From positions 586,688-650,687 of the forward strand of contig QEOQ01000359.1 in the NCBI GenBank assembly GCA_010279815.1: a stretch of DNA of 64,000 nt, in the 5' to 3' direction. Positions within the stretch are counted from its first letter, which is position 1, and every line of letters starts with the position of its first letter. Shown here piece after piece: positions 21,088 to 31,154 of the stretch. Under the pieces are notes generated by a model. The model saw only the letters and a list, made by a program, of their open reading frames with translations, had not been told where the DNA came from and did not search any database. Origin of the DNA: Brachionus plicatilis (taxonomy: Eukaryota; Rotifera; Eurotatoria; Ploima; Brachionidae). A program made the position numbers and the translations under genes.

Positions 21088-21294
21088 GGTAATTTTTATT
21101 AAAATCAATTAAAATATTTAAATCTATTAAAGTTCAATAAAAAGGAACATTTTAAAATTTTATATATGAAAATAAACTTGACATGACATGTCAAGTAATT
21201 GCTTTGGAAAAAGTTTATTATTTCTCTATTATTAAAAAAAGTATTACAATTTATATTTTGATCTTTTGATCTTGATCTTAAACTTAAATTTGCC
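21088..21294. repeat. MITE family A, right-end fragment
   Basis: It matches the right half of the 1-432 and 35916-36438 copies (AAAGTTCAATAAAAAGGAAC and the GATCTTTTGATCTTGATC end). It abuts the dead LINE. Confidence 0.7.
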
Positions 21295-21479
21295 AAATTT
21301 TTTTAATTATTAATGATAAAGAAATAGAAACCGCTTTTTTACAAAATATAAATTTAAACTTTCCAAAAATAAATAAACCATTCTATTTTTTACATTATAT
21401 CTTAAAATGAATCAAGATATATTCTTTATAACCAGTAATTTCTGCATCGATAATTAAAAAAAATCTCATTCCATCATTA

Positions 21480-22040
21480 TATATAAAAAATTTCGATATT
21501 GGTGGAGAACTGACAATAAAGACTCTTCAACAAGATATGTTTGTAATGAAACCAAATGCTTTGCCAGCATTCGTATTAAACAAAACAAAGTAGTGAAGCA
21601 AAATGGAAAGCATTACCATTATTCGTTGACAGACTCCCAGATCATTTTACTCAAGTCAACTCAAGATCTAAAAAAAGAGGTTACAGGAGATATAACAAAA
21701 TCAATACAAAAATGTGACAGCAATACTCAAAGTAAATTAGTAGAACAAAATATTTCAAAAAGAATGTTTGCGGACTACTTTCCCCCATTCAAAAGAATTG
21801 CTTACACGCTCCATTAAAAAAGAGGAAAAAAACTTCCATTTGTTCCAAACGTTTTTTGCTGAGCTTGCAATTGACGACGAGTGTTCACTTGCAACTGATA
21901 AAAATCAATTTTTGAAGTATAACAGCAAAAGTCCAGTTAAAAGAATTATTATTTTTCTGGACGACCAAGACCGAAAAGAAAAAAATCATCTTGGTTACAC
22001 ATGCAATGATCACTATCATTTTTTTGTTGATTTAAATTAA
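21480..22040 (+). pseudogene. FLYWCH-like zinc-finger protein fragment (probable MULE transposon remnant)
   Basis: The frame around 21495-21635 reads RYWWRTDNKDSS then YVCNETKCFASIRI and QNGKHYHY. This order (aromatic YW, Cys-x4-Cys, then His-x-His after a Gly) is the WRKY/GCM1-type FLYWCH finger. Such fingers occur in host proteins and at the N-terminus of Mutator-like transposases. The frame continues to 21817 and shifts into another running to 22040 without a recognisable domain. A shifted, ATG-less frame in transposon-rich DNA favours a dead MULE. Confidence 0.45.
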
Positions 22041-22405
22041 AAGATGAAAATTTTAATTTTTAGGTCCGTATCTAAAAATCAATTTATCAATTAGATTTGT
22101 TCTTGTTTAGGAAAAAATTTCTTAATTAGGCGAAGAAAACTTTTAATGTTAAATAAATAAATTTTAAAATCAAGATGAATCATTGGTATGTTTAAGTATA
22201 ATTAAAGAATCAAATGAAAAATAAAGTTTCTTTAGTTTTCATTACTTAGATGTTTTATTTGTTTATACAAGTATTGGATTAGGAAAATAAATCATTAATT
22301 GTAGAAAATTTTGAAATAAATATAATGACTCTTAGTACCAGTTTTTGAATGAACCTCGTAAGAATAAGGAATAAGCTTTTATTTTAATTAGATTTAGTCT
22401 GCTCA
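22041..22405. other. AT-rich DNA, no gene
   Basis: Nothing recognisable. Confidence 0.4.
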
Positions 22406-24176
22406 ACGCATCCAATTTTGGAATTAATAATTCAATATTTTTTTCTTAAGATCTGGTTTGTTACTTTACCATTAATAATTTTGGTTTTTTTAATTAATAA
22501 AATTAATGTTTAAAGTGTATTTTACAGTCTTTAATAATGATCTAAATGAGTAAATTAATGGTCGAATCGTTTTAAAAATATTTCTATTAAAAAAAGATTA
22601 AATTAAATTATTTTGTATTCCAAAAAAAATGATGAAAATTAACAGAAGATTTTTTTAAATCTAAATATTCATTTTCTTTAGTGTAAAAAAATATACTTTT
22701 TTGACTCTAAAAAAAATTTTAATTCATCTTATTTGAGCATTTTTCATAATTTATTTTTGTTGAAGAGCTAAAAAATAGTTTTAAAAAAAATTTTAAAAAT
22801 CACAACTGTGATAATGAACGCTATTTTCAAATTAAATTTCACAATATTAAATTTCAATATGAAAATCTCGAAGAATGAACAAAGAACGAAAGATTATAAC
22901 TAATTAGTCAAGTGTTTTTGTAATTAAAATTTGTAAAATTAATATAATAAATAAATTTATTTATATAATTTATTACCAAAATCCTTATTTTTTTGGCCGT
23001 ATATTTTAGTAAAAATTAAAAAAATAATAAAATTTAAATACATCCTGAACTTTATTAGTATTTTAATGTAATCTTACGCAATTTTTGATAAAATTACAAA
23101 TCTTTACCGACTAACATTCAGGTAAGATAACGTAAGCTTACTAAAAATAATGTAAAATTACGTAATTTAGTACGTTCTGGACCTTTTATAAAAGTACTTT
23201 ATATAATTTTTTGGCTTTAAGAAAATGATTAAAATTCAGTTTATTTGTTTTTTTTTATAATTTTTAAAATTTTTTGTAAAACCATAAACAGGCTTTATAA
23301 ATAATTTAAAAATGAAAACTATAATAACGAGTGCCTTTTACTAATTAAATTTCAAAATTTTAATTTTCAATTTTCAAAGATCTCGTGTTAAAGAATGCAA
23401 ATATAAGTTTAAAAACGAATTAAACATTAAAAAATAAAAAAATTAAAAGCTACGACAAACAAGCTTGCAAAGACGTCTTACTAGAAAAACATCTATGGTA
23501 GCTAGAAACACAGAATATTTAGTCAAATGTTTTTGTAATTAAAATTTGTAAAATTAATATAATAAATAAATTTATTTAGTAGAATAATGTAAAATTTAAA
23601 TGTAATCTCCGACAGGATCCCAGAAAACAATTGAAAACAATTGCAACATTTGTTAACTAGGGTTTTATAAAGATTTTATTCTCTAACCCTATGGACAACT
23701 CTTTTACAAAATTTGAAATTTGCAAAGAAGTTTTATAGGGTAAAATGAACTTATTTAAATTCTAGATAGTAATTTTTGAAAAATTTCAGTCTCTATTTAT
23801 GGCCAAATATTTCGAATTTTATTTTGCATTCACTCAAAAAATAATTTTAGTACTAATGAATATTTTCAAAAGTTTAAGGTTTTATATTTTTCAACTTGCA
23901 GTTTAATGTTACCAATTAATTACTCAAACTCAACTGTCTGCAAATAAATCAGTTTAAAAAAAAATTAATTTAATAAATGTCCCTAAATTAAAATAAATTG
24001 CATACAATTTTTTATCTTAAAAATAAATTTACAATTAATTTGTCTGTTATCTATTCTAAATTGAAACAATTAAACAAAATTTTTATTATTTTTTAATTTT
24101 AAATCATGCCTGAATGATTTTTACCGAACAAATATAAAAGTAACATTTTCAAAACATTTTCTTTAACTAATAAAAT
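22406..24176. repeat. 1.77-kb segmental duplication, copy 1 (upstream flank of broken CAP gene)
   Basis: Nearly identical over its length to 31155-32933, starting ACGCATCCAATTTTGG and ending CTAATAAAAT just before a start codon. It contains a LINE 3'-end fold at 23448-23503 and a direct repeat of TTTTTGTAATTAAAATTTGT (about 22915 and 23530). In copy 2 the sequence runs directly into the CAP gene. Here a Gypsy-type LTR follows at 24177. Confidence 0.93.
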
Positions 24177-24511
24177 TGTTGGCGGTGCTGTAAGCTTAGG
24201 CTGACTATACTCCCTGGTCATATTGGACCTTTCATACTAGTTATAATTTGTAACTAGTCTTGTTGCTAGAATTAGATTTAAACTAAACTCGGAGTTACTA
24301 GGCTGTATTTATAACTAATAATTGATTTTTAACTTGGAGACAATTTAGAAAATAGAATGATATTCAAAGGATATATAAAAGAGAATTTTTAGATTTGAAA
24401 TGGTTTTTGTGTATATTTTTAGCTCAAGGTTTGAGTTTAATAAAGTTTCTAAAACCAGTCTATTCTTTCCAATGCCAAAGTCTAAGTCCAGTCCTAAGTT
24501 AACCGCTAACA
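24177..24511 (+). repeat. 5' LTR
   Basis: TG...CA ends with imperfect 10-bp inverted termini. It contains a TATA-like GATATATAAAAGAG at about 24368 and an AATAAA at about 24440. The likely gag ATG (24472) lies inside the LTR. Confidence 0.92.
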
Positions 24512-25371
24512 AAAGTGGTGCCGAAACTCGGGAACATCAAACTCAACGTGCTGCTAAAAGAACAAGCAAGTGTGCCAAGCCCAGAGGTCGTCCACTCAAG
24601 ATTGCTCGACTTGATAAGGAGCCTGAGAAGCAAAAGGACTCCTCAGCCACTCAAGACATGTCCATAAGTCAACATTCTAAAATTCCACAGCCTAGTCACG
24701 TCAGAGCCCCACCTTCAATTTCTATTCGAGTATTCAATGGTAGCCCAGATGAAGACTTGGAGCAATGGATTGCCGAATTTAAGATTTAGTTATATGGAGT
24801 TGCTGATGAACAATTCAAGATTGAAGCACTCAAAGCTTACACTAGTGGACGAGCCCGTGAACTTCTGAACAGCTTTAATTCTGATTTATTCGTCAGCAAT
24901 AGCTTTGAAAAACTATTGGATGAACTAAGGAAGACTTTCTTTCCGCAAACGCCAACACATTATTTAAAGATTTTGGCGAATACTAGACGTTCACCAAATG
25001 AACCATTAGATCATTTTACTATTCGCGTAGGTGAACTTGTGCATAAAGCATTTCCGACCAATGATTCTAACATGTTGGATCGAATGAAGATGGAATATTT
25101 TATAAATGGGTTAAGTGCTGATCTAGGGTCACTTGTACGGCACCGTACACCTACCAATCTAAACAAAGCTTTGAAGTATGCAAACCAGTACAAAGATGAG
25201 AAGATGGCTCGCAGAAAAGATTTTAAAGAACCAAAGGAAGCAAAACCTATAGCTTTAGCAGCCGGATCTGATGCCGTTAGCGGTGGAGGACAAGAAAATA
25301 AACTGAAAGAAAAGGATAATGATAATGAGAAGTTGATTGAGCAATTAAACAAACAAAAGAGGACCTGGTAG
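24472..25371 (+). pseudogene. Gag polyprotein with one internal stop
   Basis: The first block (24472-24789) is basic, with an AT-hook-like KPRGRPLKI, then Pro/Ser-rich sequence and the start of a retrotransposon Gag domain (FNGSPDEDLEQWIAEFKI). A TAG at 24787 interrupts it; the frame continues unbroken to 25371 with the rest of the capsid-like Gag domain (ALKAYTSGRARELLNSF, LRKTFFP, NEPLDHFTIRVGELV, MKMEYFINGL, ALKYANQYKDEK). A Cys-His zinc knuckle is not seen. After 25371 a second AT-hook-like RGPGRPKKI is readable in another frame, suggesting a frameshift. Gag packages the element's RNA into cytoplasmic particles. The stop could be a mutation or a recoding site; one copy cannot decide. Confidence 0.82.
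24516..24535 (+). promoter_or_regulatory. tRNA primer-binding site
   Basis: TGGTGCCGAAACTCGGGAAC starts four bases after the LTR. TGG complements the CCA tail of a tRNA, and the rest has the form of a tRNA 3' acceptor/T-arm complement. I cannot name the tRNA with certainty. The gag reading frame runs straight through it. Confidence 0.8.
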
Positions 25372-25439
25372 ACCAAAGAAAATCGCAATAAGAGAAGAAG
25401 CCTTTGAGGAAGATGTCGATGTTGAAGAAACAGTTTTGA

Positions 25440-26255
25440 GAACTCGCCTACAACTTTTGGTTCAGTATCAGTCTTTACCCTAAAATTTAAATTTCCCTTT
25501 TAACTAACATTTTCCGTGAGAGAAACATAATCACCAGCTTTTAGTCTAAAATCGTCCATTTGTTTTTTTTTTATCAAGCTTTTATTGTGTTTGGATCGAT
25601 GAACACGGAAGGTTTTACCATACTTCCTTTGATTACCGGTTTCGACTGGGTAATAATAGCGGTGTAGATGACCAACTTGCAGTTACCTCTGTGTCAGGTC
25701 GGAGCCGTTGCTCAAAAAGGTACAGGAAAAGGTAATGAGCGCTTCTTCATTATCCACTAGGATAGAAAGGGACATATTATTCTTTGTTTGCTACACCACA
25801 GACACTTTCTAAGTTCAATTCAGAGCTTTCTGAATCTGAATCTGACTGGCTGTTTGCATGTATTTATCCTAACTTTTGATCCCCTAGTTTTGACTCGAGG
25901 ACAACATTTAACATTTTACATTTTAGAACCATTGAAATGCTCGACCATCAGTTGAGCATCACCAGGACTGTACAAATTAATGATGCATTTGTATTTCTTA
26001 TGTTTTTCATTTAATACTAGTTTAATGCTATGAATTTTGTCTGTTATTGTCTCAGTTTGCTTTCTGAAAAAGTTCTAATTCTAGTTTTTCGGCATTATAT
26101 TGTCTAGTATATTCTCAATCCAGAATGGATGTAATTGTTCAAGATTCTTTTTGAAGGATTTATTTTCTATTTTATCCTGCTTAGGGTTATTTTTAGGCAC
26201 AATGTTCTCAATGTACAGAGAAAGATACCGCGGAAAGAAAAAAAAAAAAAAAAAA
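25440..26255 (-). other. Foreign minus-strand insert in the Gypsy element
   Basis: Where pol should be, plus-strand coding stops. The minus strand has open patches: about 25450-25640 (YGKTFRVHRSKHNKSL, then RLKAGDYVSLTENV), the conserved block 25634-25770 shared with 705-840, and 26090-26220 (SLYIENIVPKNNPKQ). None is a family I can name. The patches may belong to one element inserted in reverse. The stretch ends in an A-run at the assembly gap. Confidence 0.4.
25634..25770 (-). repeat. Dispersed repeat, second copy of 705-840
   Basis: It shares TTCGACTGGGTAATA, GCGGTGTAGATGACCAACT, CCTCTGTGTCAG, TTGCTCAAA and CTAGGATAGAAA in the same order as 705-840. The minus-strand peptide is also conserved. 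Confidence 0.6.
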
Positions 26256-26455
26256 NNNNNNNNNNNNNNNNNNNNNNNNNNNNNNNNNNNNNNNNNNNNN
26301 NNNNNNNNNNNNNNNNNNNNNNNNNNNNNNNNNNNNNNNNNNNNNNNNNNNNNNNNNNNNNNNNNNNNNNNNNNNNNNNNNNNNNNNNNNNNNNNNNNNN
26401 NNNNNNNNNNNNNNNNNNNNNNNNNNNNNNNNNNNNNNNNNNNNNNNNNNNNNNN
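26256..26455. other. Assembly gap (200 N)
   Basis: A run of N preceded by an A homopolymer. The round length suggests an arbitrary gap size. Confidence 1.
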
Positions 26456-26683
26456 GAATCTCAAATAGTATCTAAGATTAGTACGCTGACGTATAGAATA
26501 GAGAAAGATGCCAAGACAATTGCGATACATGTACAAAGGCTGCTGAGGTATACACCGTTTACACCCAATGAGAGTGCAGCGGAAACCAATAATGATTGGA
26601 AAAAAGTCAGATATAGGCTAGTAACGTGCCAAGAGTTTAGGAAAGGCAACGTTGAGGGCGCTGGATATGGCAGACTCGGTTAG
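26456..26683 (+). pseudogene. Gypsy integrase C-terminal tail
   Basis: The open frame from the gap to a stop includes LTYRIEKDAKTIAIHVQRLLRYTPFTP, with the Y-R-I ... H-V-x-R-L pattern that closes many Gypsy-type polyproteins just after the integrase. The rest is unrecognised. Its position directly upstream of the purine tract and 3' LTR supports this. Confidence 0.7.
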
Positions 26684-26820
26684 TCGGAAAGAACTAACTG
26701 GGTAAGTCCTATGCTGTAGTGTTATGGCGGTGGTCCTGATCGCTGCTACAGTGACAGTAGGACATCCGAACTAGTACTGTACAGACTAGGGCGGATAAGC
26801 AATGAGGACATTGCTTCTTG

Positions 26821-26831
26821 GCCGGAGGGAG
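26821..26831 (+). promoter_or_regulatory. Polypurine tract
   Basis: GGAGGGAG immediately precedes the 3' LTR, the expected plus-strand primer position. Confidence 0.7.
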
Positions 26832-27166
26832 TGTTGGCGGTGCTGTAAGCTTAGGCTGACTATACTCCCTGGTCATATTGGACCTTTCATACTAGTTATA
26901 ATTTGTAACTAGTCTTGTTGCTAGAATTAGATTTAAACTAAACTCGGAGTTACTAGGCTGTATTTATAACTAATAATTGATTTTTAACTTGGAGACAATT
27001 TAGAAAATAGAATGATATTCAAAGGATATATAAAAGAGAATTTTTAGATTTGAAATGGTTTTTGTGTATATTTTTAGCTCAAGGTTTGAGTTTAATAAAG
27101 TTTCTAAAACCAGTCTATTCTTTCCAATGCCAAAGTCTAAGTCCAGTCCTAAGTTAACCGCTAACA
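26832..27166 (+). repeat. 3' LTR
   Basis: The same length and, by eye, the same sequence as 24177-24511. Unexpectedly it continues into AAAGTGG, the first internal bases of the element, before an inverted scrap begins. Confidence 0.92.
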
Positions 27167-27200
27167 AAAGTGGCACGTTGAGTTTGATGTTCCCGAGTTT
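27167..27200 (-). repeat. Inverted fragment of the element's primer-binding region
   Basis: After AAAGTGG, CACGTTGAGTTTGATGTTCC is the reverse complement of about 24530-24556. It marks a fold-back join at the 3' edge of the LTR element. Confidence 0.8.
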
Positions 27201-27214
27201 CCTTTGATTTGATA

Positions 27215-27704
27215 ATAATTCTGATAATGCCAATAATGTGATCAATGGTGAATATTTTGATCTGATCACCAAATTGGTAATCATTAATAAAAGAACCAAA
27301 TAAAATTTTGAAAATCAAAAAATACCTCTCTAAAAAATTTACAATTCGATAAAATATTAAATATTAAATGCATCTCATTTTTGAAAAATTTTCAGTTTTA
27401 GCATAAAAATCCAGTATCAAAATTGTGAAAAAGATTTAAAAAGATCATATATCCATAAAACACCATTAATTTTTTTGAAATTTATCGAATACTTTATCAA
27501 GATAAGTTTTTCCCAATTCAATAAATTTGGTTGACTTAAAATATTTTTAACAACAAAAATTAATTTTACTTTTAGATCCTATAATAATGATCACCAATTT
27601 GGCGATCAACGGTTTTAAGATCAAAATGTTCACCAATCCAACATGATGCCATTGAGCACATTTTTATGTGAACATTTGATCACACTATCGACATGATCCA
27701 AAGA
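27215..27704. mobile_element. GATC-rich palindromic MITE inserted in CAP-gene exon copy
   Basis: The arms pair imperfectly: ATGTGATCAATGGTGAATAT and CTGATCACCAAATTGGTAAT on the left, complements near 27590-27690 on the right. It is related in style to 14068-14901. Its right end interrupts the inverted CAP exon copy. Confidence 0.65.
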
Positions 27705-27877
27705 ACAAAGTGTAGTCAGATCGCAATTTATACGGAAATCTTGGCAATGGCACAATGGCTTATTTGAAGATCTTCCATTATTTGAAAATAATTCAGCTTT
27801 ATAAATATTACGTCCTTCCCTATTATTAATTAATAAATTGAATAAGATTAAAATAATAAATTTGTTTGGATACATTT
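27705..27877 (-). pseudogene. Inverted copy of CAP-gene exon 1 start
   Basis: On the minus strand it starts at an ATG (27875) and matches the first 60-odd codons of the gene at 32934 (MYPNKFIILILFNLL... to DLTTLC), but without the 48-bp insertion present there. It is then cut by the MITE. Upstream on the minus strand it meets an LTR end with only AAAT between, so it is the downstream half of the target gene, lying inverted. Confidence 0.85.
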
Positions 27878-28003
27878 TGTTGGCGGTGCTGTAAGCTTAG
27901 GCTGACTATACTCCCTGGTCATATTGGACCTTTCATACTAGTTATAATTCTAGCAACAAGACTAGTTACAAATTATAACTAGTATGAAAGGTCCAATATG
28001 ATA
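27878..28003. repeat. LTR fold-back: 5' LTR fragment with a 30-bp perfect hairpin
   Basis: 27878-27949 equals the first 72 bases of the LTR. 27950-28003 is an LTR segment in reverse. Arms 27920-27949 and 27971-28000 are perfect complements around a 21-base loop. Confidence 0.9.
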
Positions 28004-28170
28004 GGATATCTTCAAATAAGCAATTGTACCATTGCCATGATATCCGCGCAAATTGTGATTATTATTTATTTTTTTTATCTGTGCCGAGCTAAAGCTCCTT
28101 CAGATTAAAAAAAAGAGTTCACTTTGTTGTATAGACTGTAATAATTGTAAAAATCAACGAAGATAATAAG
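28004..28170 (+). pseudogene. Degraded third copy of CAP-gene exon 1 segment
   Basis: GATATCTTCAAATAAGCAAT, CCATTGCCATGATATCCG, CAAATTGTGATT and later CACTTTGTTGTATAGACTGT follow the order of 33040-33165 in the CAP gene with many changes and an intervening AT-rich insert. Like the copy at 27705-27877 it lacks the 48-bp insertion. Confidence 0.55.
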
Positions 28171-28629
28171 ACTTTCAACTCAAATTTTAATATACCAAGA
28201 GCTTTTCAGAGTGGTTTTCTATGTAAAGTATTAGCAAATAATTGTAAATTGATTGTTCTTCTAATTTTTATTTTTTAACACAGTATTCAAAACATCAAAT
28301 TACCTCCCCCAACTAAAATATCATTAAAAAATTAAATAAAAAATCACTTTACAAAATTGTATAAATTATTTCCAATTTTTTACTCAGTATATTTCCTGAA
28401 AAACTAACCTCATCATCTGAATTTGTCAGATTTATCGTAGAATATAGACTCTAAACTTTGATTTATTTTATTAAGAAATATTGAGAATCTCTCTAAGGGA
28501 AAACACTTTAAGCAAAAATTTACATTAACTAATATCTAATATTAACTAATATTAACAATAATCTAAAACTATGGTCTTGAAATTAGTTACATTAAAAAAT
28601 AAACTTAAGCACTACGACTCGTCATAGGG
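28171..28629. other. AT-rich DNA, no gene
   Basis: Nothing recognisable. Confidence 0.4.
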
Positions 28630-29250
28630 ATGTCTAATCAAAAGAAATCTTGGGTTATCAAAATACTCGAAGAATACGCCACTTTTAGAGGCACTAAGAA
28701 TCAGAGTTGTTTAAAAGTCACAAGTCTCAACTCAAGTCCGGTTTTGTTTTTTTTGCTTTCAAAAGTCCGAACAAAGACTTTAATATTTTTTTTTAAAAAA
28801 AGTCCAAGTCCAGGCTTTAAAATTTTGAATACTGAAGAAGAATTGGGAAGACTTTTATGCTAAAATTTAAAGAAAATTCCAAGATTATGTAAATTTTTTG
28901 ATATAAAGCCTGATCTATCAAATTTAAAAAAAAAAACCGGACTTGGACTTTTTTTTGGGACCTTTAAACAACTCTGCTAAGAATAAAGCCGATTAGCAAA
29001 TTGTACTTTAAATTTTAACTTCGTTTTTATGACCAAATTAAATTGCTCAAACAGCTAAGCGGTGTCACTTCATACCGTAAAAAAATATAATGAATGTTAC
29101 AAATTTCCAGAAAACTCTGAAAATCACACAAAAAAACAAAGCTGAGCTCTATAGAAAATTTATCAATTTGTGTGATCTGATTTGCATAGATGAAAAAAAC
29201 TGGAAATTTTACAAAAATTTTTGAATACAGTTTTGATTAATTCAGCATCA
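28630..29250 (+). pseudogene. Possible Tc1/mariner-like transposase remnant, interrupted by a MITE
   Basis: Two coding-like scraps: 28630-28695 (SNQKKSWVIKILEEYATFRG) and about 29090-29230 (NFQKTLKITQKNKAELYRKFINLC, then DEKNWKFYKNF). The second resembles the region just before the first catalytic Asp of mariner-type transposases; a parallel stretch precedes the DD37E remnant at 56208. Stops and the MITE break the frame. Low-confidence assignment. Confidence 0.35.
28702..28976. mobile_element. hAT MITE family B, perfect 8-bp duplication
   Basis: Ends CAGAGTTGTTTAAAAGTC and TTTAAACAACTCTG. Flanks CTAAGAAT (28694-28701 and 28977-28984) are identical. This is the clearest evidence that family B is hAT. 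Confidence 0.94.
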
Positions 29251-31154
29251 TGAAATTTAAGCTAAAATAATTTTGTTTTTTTTTTTTTAATTATTTGATT
29301 TCTTAATATTTTATTTGCTTTAATTGCTTCTTTATTTTTAATTTTTTCAAGTCGCTTATGAGGCACAGTAAATAATATTAATAATAAAAATCAATATTTA
29401 AAATACTTTAATTGGAAAAAAGGAGATTTACACTGACAGAGCTCTATTAAGCTATTGCTAATTAAAATTACCCTTATTCCGCCATCAATCAGCAAAATGA
29501 CACGCTTCATCTGTTTGACCATGGTACAAAAATTTCCATTCGTTTTCCAAAATGATAAAGCACCTGTTTGTAATTAATTAAAGGAAAAAATTGGGGATCA
29601 TGGTCACATCTATTTACTCAAAGTGGCCTTGATGAAAGACTTTATGGTATTATGAAAATTACCAGTCGGTTCCACAAAATAAAGCTGAATGATCCATGCT
29701 GAACAAAACCAGTCTAGCAAAAAGCTCTGATTCATTGTCACTTTTTAATATACCAGCTTGGATTTCTTTTTTAATTGTATCATCGTAAAGCTTGTTTTTT
29801 TCTCAGTCTTAAATAAGAAATTATCACCATTTGGAGAATAACACCCGAAATTGATAAGATTAAAAATAAAATTGCTGAAAACATAAATTATTTTTGACTT
29901 CAACATTGTGGAATCAAATCTTTAAAAAAATTTTAAATAAAATTAAACTAAATTAGAAAAGTACCATTAGCATTTTTTTAAAATTTGTTAAAAAATATCT
30001 ATCAAAAAAATTTCTATCTAGTAGATTTTCATAGATATTTTTGTCCGTTTACAGTCAGTGTATATTATGAAAAATAATGCAATTTTTAATAATTTTCTAT
30101 CTTTACTTAAATTTCAGTCTCGTATATTTGTTTATTCAAATTATATTTTTTAGATAAATTAGATACTAAATTAATTGGATCTGGTCGGCTATGTGAACAT
30201 ATGTTCAAAAATTATGTGAACAATCGACTCAAGACGGCTTGGTGAACAATGATGGTCATCAAAGCGATGTTCACGAAAAATTCATTAAATTCTTTATTTT
30301 TTAAAGTGATTTAAAAAGTTATGTGAACAAAAATTTTTTCTGGAGAAAAATCTAAATTTTGTTTTAAAATTAATTAAAGAAAATTTGTGAAAATGTGTGT
30401 TTTTTCATGATTAAAAAAATTCAGAAATTATTAACTATAAATTATTCATAAGACATTAACGCACATACTGATAGATCTCAATGAACTGAAAAAAAATGAA
30501 ATATAATATGTAAGGAATTTAAATATGTGACCTTCCATTTAAAAGTGACAGCGGTTCAAAGATTTCTTTTTTTCATTCCTGATTAAATAATCGTATCTCG
30601 TAAAAGTTATTAATCGAGTTTTTGAGATTTAGAAATTTTATTATAATAATCAAACTTGGAATTTAACAAATATTTATAAAAAAATCAATTAAAATAAAAT
30701 TACTTTAATTTTAATGGCATAATAAATGCCCCTCCCTATTTTAATTACTTTTTTTTGTTAAAAAGGAAAAAATAATTTTAATTTTTAAATTATTGGATAA
30801 TTTATATTTTCATTACAAAATTTTACAAAATTATACCAAAAATTGTATAAAATTTACGTAAAATTTATACAATTAAAAAAGAAAAGTAAAAAAAAAAAAA
30901 GTAAGAAAGATAAGGATTGTAGAATTTCATAATAAAATTAATTAATTATTTGGAAAATAAGCCAATTTTACATTTTTCTTACCAAAATCCTAATTTTTTT
31001 GGCCGTAAATTTTAGTAAAAATTTAAAAAATAATAAAATTTAAATACAGCCTGGACTATATTAGTATTTTAATGTAATCTTACGCAATTTTTGATAAAAT
31101 TACATATCTTTACCGACTAATATTCAGGTAAGATAACGTAAGCTTACTAAAAAT
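29251..31154. other. AT-rich repeat-derived DNA, no gene
   Basis: About 29450-29800 has degraded, slightly coding-like sequence without a frame. 30180-30300 has GTGAACA-rich sequence resembling a MITE end. 30985-31150 is a direct repeat of 31727-31900 (GGCCGTAAATTTTAGTAAAA and ACGTAAGCTTACTAAAAAT). Confidence 0.45.

Larger units (their letters stand above)
24177..27166 (+). mobile_element. Ty3/Gypsy-type LTR retrotransposon, pol mostly missing
   Basis: Two 335-bp LTRs (24177-24511, 26832-27166) that I cannot tell apart by eye flank a primer-binding site, a gag ORF with one in-frame stop, a disrupted middle with a 200-N gap, and a C-terminal integrase tail followed by a purine tract. LTR ends TGTTGGCGGT and ACCGCTAACA form a short inverted repeat. 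Near-identical LTRs imply a recent insertion. Reverse transcriptase, RNase H and the integrase core are not seen, so the copy is defective unless they are hidden in the gap. The left flank ends AAAT. Confidence 0.92.

Noticed and set aside
26081..26683. Open frames spanning the 200-N gap
   Set aside because: They exist only because N runs translate as unknown residues. Only the part after the gap is supported, as an integrase tail.
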